This document shows positions 61,022 to 64,000 of a DNA stretch of 64,000 bases, piece by piece. The notes below the pieces were generated by a model. That model ran no database searches. It had not been told where the DNA came from and saw only the letters and a program-made list of their open reading frames with translations. Both the position numbers and the translations under genes were made by a program. This DNA comes from an uncultured Prevotellaceae bacterium (GTDB lineage Bacteria > Bacteroidota > Bacteroidia > Bacteroidales > UBA932): positions 55,884 through 119,883 of the forward strand of contig CAMVFZ010000008.1 in NCBI GenBank assembly GCA_947166905.1. Reading direction: 5' to 3'. The number at the start of each line of letters is the position of its first letter. Within the stretch, counting starts at the first letter, position 1.

Positions 61022-63982
61022 ATGAAACACAAAACAGTCCAATTGACAAGACTGGTTGTTGTAGGTTTCCTTCTCATGGGCATGTGCTCGGCTCTGTTTG
61101 GACAGAACCGGGGCATCGCCATTAAAGGAGCCATCGTAGACACCGAGGGTATTCCTGTCATCGGTGCCAGCGTTCTCGTTAAGGGTACGACAACCGGTGT
61201 GGCTGCCGATATGGATGGTAAGTTTGAACTTACTGTTCCCGGAGAGTCCACAATCCTGGAGGTGTCCGCAATCGGTTACGTCGCCCAGGAAGTCAAGGTC
61301 GGCAAGCAAAAGGTTTTGAACATCGTCCTCAGGGAAGATTCAGAATCAATTGAAGCGACCGTAGTCGTGGCGTATGGTACCCAGACCAAAGCAACGGTCA
61401 CCGGTGCCCTTACTTCCATAGACTCCAAAGCACTGGTCAAGGCTCCTGTAGCAGACGTTACCAACGTGCTCGCAGGACAGATGCCGGGTGTAACCACCGT
61501 ACAGCTCAGTGGTCAGCCTGGTGAAGACTACGCAGAAATCTACATTCGTGGTGTCAGCTCGCTCAGCGACGGTGCATCTACCCCTCTCATCCTTGTAGAC
61601 GGTGTAGAGCGCTCCCTGAATACAGTAGACCCTAACGAAATTGAGAGCCTGTCCATCCTTAAGGATGCTGCTTCTACGGCTGTGTTCGGTGTGCGTGGTG
61701 CAAACGGTGTTATCATCGTTACCACCAAGCGCGGTGATGCCGGCAAACCAAAGATTTCCCTCACATCCATCACAGGTGTACAGGTTCCGCTGTCCTTCAT
61801 CAAGCAGGCAAGCAGTTACGAGTACTCCAAGTACTACAACGTATTCCAGTGGAACGACGACAACCCCGACCCGGGTGCTTACTTTACCAAAGAGGCTATC
61901 GAGGCTTACCGCACAGGATCTGATCCTCTCATGTTCCCTAACCAGAACTGGACAGACCTGATGTTCCGCAAGTCCTTCCTTCAGACCAAGAACAACATCA
62001 ACATTTCCGGAGGTTCAGAGAACGTACGCTACTTCGTTTCCCTCGGTTACATGTATCAGAATGGTTTGCTCAAGCAGATGCCCGGTCTGAATTACGACAA
62101 CAACTACTCCTACGACCGTTATAACTACCGTGCCAACTTGGACTTCAAACTTACCGGTACAACCGATATGAAGTTCAACATCAGCGGTGTGATAGGCGAT
62201 ACCCGTGAGCCTATTTACAATGCCAGCAACATCTGGATGCGTACCATGCTGTGGTCACAAGCATTCTCCAGCCCTGGTATCGTAAACGGTTTCCCTATCA
62301 CCCAGGTATCAGAGAACGCAGTTCCTGACGGTCTTACCCGTTGGAACGGTTTCGAGTATTGGTACGGCTACGGATATCAGGAGAAATACAAGACTTCACT
62401 CAGTACCGATATGACCATCACCCAGCGCCTTGACTTCATCACCGAAGGCCTTAGCGTCAGCTTGAAGGGTAGCTACGGTACCGATATGTATATTACCAAG
62501 AAGCACAAGGGTAGCGGTGCAATGAAGCAGACCGTAGAGTACAAGTCCTGGAAGGACGGCTCCGGCCTTGACATGACCGACCCTGACTTTGACAAGACCT
62601 ACCTCTTCGTTATCTCCGGTAGCAACTATCCGCTCTCTTATGACGAGTCTACCGATAACGACAAGGACTGGTACCTTGAGGCCCGCCTCGACTACAAGCG
62701 CAAGTTCGCCGGCAAGCACTCCGTTTCCGGTCTGTTGCTTTACAACCAGTCCCGCAACTACTATCCTGACTCATACGACTGGCTGCCCCGTGGCTATGTC
62801 GGTTGGGTAGGCCGTGCAACTTATGCTTATGCCGACAAGTACATGGTTGACGTAAGTGCAGGTTACAACGGATCAGAGAACTTCGCCCCCGGCAAGAACC
62901 GTTACGGTTTCTTCCCTTCAATCTCCCTCGGTTGGGTAGCATCAGAAGAGAAGTTCATCAAGAAGCTCGGCTGGATCGACTTCCTCAAACTCCGTGCATC
63001 CATCGGTAAGGTTGGTAACGACCTTGGTACTTCATCCCGATTTATGTACATGGAGGGTATCTGGACAGAGGCCGGTTCTTATCCCTTCGGCGTAAACAGC
63101 TCATCCAGTGTTCCTCGTTACTCCCTTGGTACTCCCGGTAACCCTGGCGTCACATGGGAAACCTCTACAAAGGGCAACGTCGGTTTGGATTTGGAAATGT
63201 TCAGGAGCCGTCTGCGCATGACCGTTGATTTGTTCAAGGAGCATCGTACTGGTATCCTCATTTCTCCTAACACCCTTCCTTCAATCATTGCTACCAGCCT
63301 CCCGAACATGAACTTGGGTAAGGTAGACAACAAGGGTTATGAGATTGAGATCGGCTGGCGTGACAACATCGGCGCTTTCCGCTATGATATCAACGCCAAC
63401 GTAACCTTCGCCCGCAACAAGATTATCTACATGGACGAGGTTGAGCCTAACTACGAGTATCAGCGCCGCACCGGTGGTTCTACCGGACGTTACAGCCTGT
63501 TCCAGTTCGAGCGTCTGTATCAGTACGACGACTTCTACACCGACGAGAACGGCGTATACCGCGTAAAACCCAGCCTGCCTCAGCCTAACGGTACAGTTAA
63601 GCCTGGTGACGCAATGTACAAAGACCTTAACGGCGATGGTATCATCGACGACGAGGACCAGATGATCGACGGTTATCCTAACAGACCTGAATATCTGTTC
63701 GGTTCCAACTGGAAATTCGGATACAAGGGCTTCAGCCTCAACCTTAACTGGATTGCAGCTACCAATGTATGCCGTGTTTACAACGAGGACTACCGAGTTC
63801 CTTTCACCAACACCGGTCACCGTGGTCTCTTGAAGATGTTCGCAGAGAAGTGCTGGCTGCCTGAGGGGTGCGAGTGGACTGAGCCCCGCACCGACGGTAC
63901 CCTGCCTCGTATGACCAAGACCAACTACAAGTGGAATGCAAAAGAGGGACACTTGCAAATTTCCGTGTCTGATATGATGTAA
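61022..63982 (+). CDS. SusC/RagA transporter, C-terminally broken
   Basis: An outer-membrane importer of the SusC type without STN domain. The signal peptide is followed by a carboxypeptidase-like domain (GAIVDTEGIPVIGASVLVKG), the plug (PLILVDGVERSLNTV, AVFGVRGANGVIIVTTKRG) and most of the barrel. The frame is normal to WNAKE near residue 975, where family members continue with about 80-100 more residues and a terminal Phe; here it ends with GHLQISVSDMM and a stop. None of the three frames resumes a SusC-like sequence before the window ends. So the gene looks disrupted near 63947. No SusD is visible; it may lie beyond the edge. Confidence 0.88.
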   Translation: MKHKTVQLTRLVVVGFLLMGMCSALFGQNRGIAIKGAIVDTEGIPVIGASVLVKGTTTGVAADMDGKFELTVPGESTILEVSAIGYVAQEVKVGKQKVLNIVLREDSESIEATVVVAYGTQTKATVTGALTSIDSKALVKAPVADVTNVLAGQMPGVTTVQLSGQPGEDYAEIYIRGVSSLSDGASTPLILVDGVERSLNTVDPNEIESLSILKDAASTAVFGVRGANGVIIVTTKRGDAGKPKISLTSITGVQVPLSFIKQASSYEYSKYYNVFQWNDDNPDPGAYFTKEAIEAYRTGSDPLMFPNQNWTDLMFRKSFLQTKNNINISGGSENVRYFVSLGYMYQNGLLKQMPGLNYDNNYSYDRYNYRANLDFKLTGTTDMKFNISGVIGDTREPIYNASNIWMRTMLWSQAFSSPGIVNGFPITQVSENAVPDGLTRWNGFEYWYGYGYQEKYKTSLSTDMTITQRLDFITEGLSVSLKGSYGTDMYITKKHKGSGAMKQTVEYKSWKDGSGLDMTDPDFDKTYLFVISGSNYPLSYDESTDNDKDWYLEARLDYKRKFAGKHSVSGLLLYNQSRNYYPDSYDWLPRGYVGWVGRATYAYADKYMVDVSAGYNGSENFAPGKNRYGFFPSISLGWVASEEKFIKKLGWIDFLKLRASIGKVGNDLGTSSRFMYMEGIWTEAGSYPFGVNSSSSVPRYSLGTPGNPGVTWETSTKGNVGLDLEMFRSRLRMTVDLFKEHRTGILISPNTLPSIIATSLPNMNLGKVDNKGYEIEIGWRDNIGAFRYDINANVTFARNKIIYMDEVEPNYEYQRRTGGSTGRYSLFQFERLYQYDDFYTDENGVYRVKPSLPQPNGTVKPGDAMYKDLNGDGIIDDEDQMIDGYPNRPEYLFGSNWKFGYKGFSLNLNWIAATNVCRVYNEDYRVPFTNTGHRGLLKMFAEKCWLPEGCEWTEPRTDGTLPRMTKTNYKWNAKEGHLQISVSDMM

Positions 63983-64000
63983 ATGTTTGACTATAGAGGT
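63947..64000. other. Possible insertion junction at the end of SusC
   Basis: From 63947 the sequence stops looking like SusC and becomes AT-rich (20 G/C in 54 bases), while the gene before it is visibly richer in GC. This would fit the left end of an insertion element or other rearrangement, or an assembly join. The window ends too soon to identify an inverted repeat or transposase. Confidence 0.4.

Overview
The window reads as chromosomal DNA of an uncultured gut- or rumen-type member of the order Bacteroidales. Signs are SusC/SusD pairs, an ECF sigma/FecR pair, many lipoproteins with a cysteine right after a short hydrophobic segment, BACON, DUF1735 and GLUG-type secreted proteins, and several Bacteroidota -7 promoter boxes (TAnnTTTG) ahead of genes. 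I cannot name the genus. No tRNA, rRNA, CRISPR array or complete mobile element was seen.

Layout. (1) 1-5995: the end of an SGNH hydrolase, then two tandem copies of a two-gene module, each a short peptide of about 50 residues followed by a large GLUG-repeat lipoprotein. (2) 6087-10718: an apparent operon of a GxDLY/SGNH esterase, a fusion of a phosphodiester glycosidase (NAGPA type) with a histidine phosphatase, and an OPA-type sugar-phosphate transporter. (3) 10738-13557: RNase R and a divergent HAD phosphatase. (4) 13554-26687: ECF sigma factor, FecR anti-sigma factor, STN-bearing SusC, SusD, a GH18-like protein with a degraded active site, a DUF1735-LamG protein, a DUF1735-GH18 endo-beta-N-acetylglucosaminidase, and BACON and BIG_2 lipoproteins. 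The gene order resembles the Bacteroides thetaiotaomicron BT3983-BT3987 N-glycan locus. (5) 26755-31878: gpmI, then radA, a U32 protein and a polyprenyl synthase on the minus strand. (6) 31953-37488: a sialidase fused to a GH2 beta-galactosidase, overlapping a GH29 fucosidase. (7) 37548-44554: xylB-xylA-xylose transporter, then NlpC/P60, galE and a small beta-barrel protein. (8) 44555-45232: a non-coding stretch with a terminator and a cluster of inverted repeats. (9) 45233-49468 (minus): small conserved protein, dacB (PBP4) and GH3. (10) 49557-50549: YhcC-type radical SAM protein. (11) 50534-63982: a likely chitin-oligosaccharide/amino-sugar region. GH20, an AraC regulator with a LacI-like sensor domain and a histidine phosphatase lie on the minus strand. 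ROK kinase, GH2 exo-glucosaminidase and alkaline phosphatase, then GH18 and SusC, lie on the plus strand. The second SusC loses its C-terminus close to the window end.

How they fit together. The window is dominated by host- or chitin-type glycan use: removal of sialic acid, galactose and fucose caps, endo-cleavage of N-glycans, and breakdown of GlcNAc polymers, with three secreted phosphatases nearby. The strongest unexplained signal is a shared promoter design ahead of the ROK operon and the GH18/SusC operon: CGCA half-sites 21 bp apart, the second lying exactly 34 bp before a TAnnTTTG box. A weaker version serves the divergent GH20 operon that encodes the AraC-type regulator. The other main leads are the NAGPA-phosphatase fusion, the GH33-GH2 fusion, the duplicated short-peptide/GLUG-lipoprotein module and the broken SusC at the right edge.
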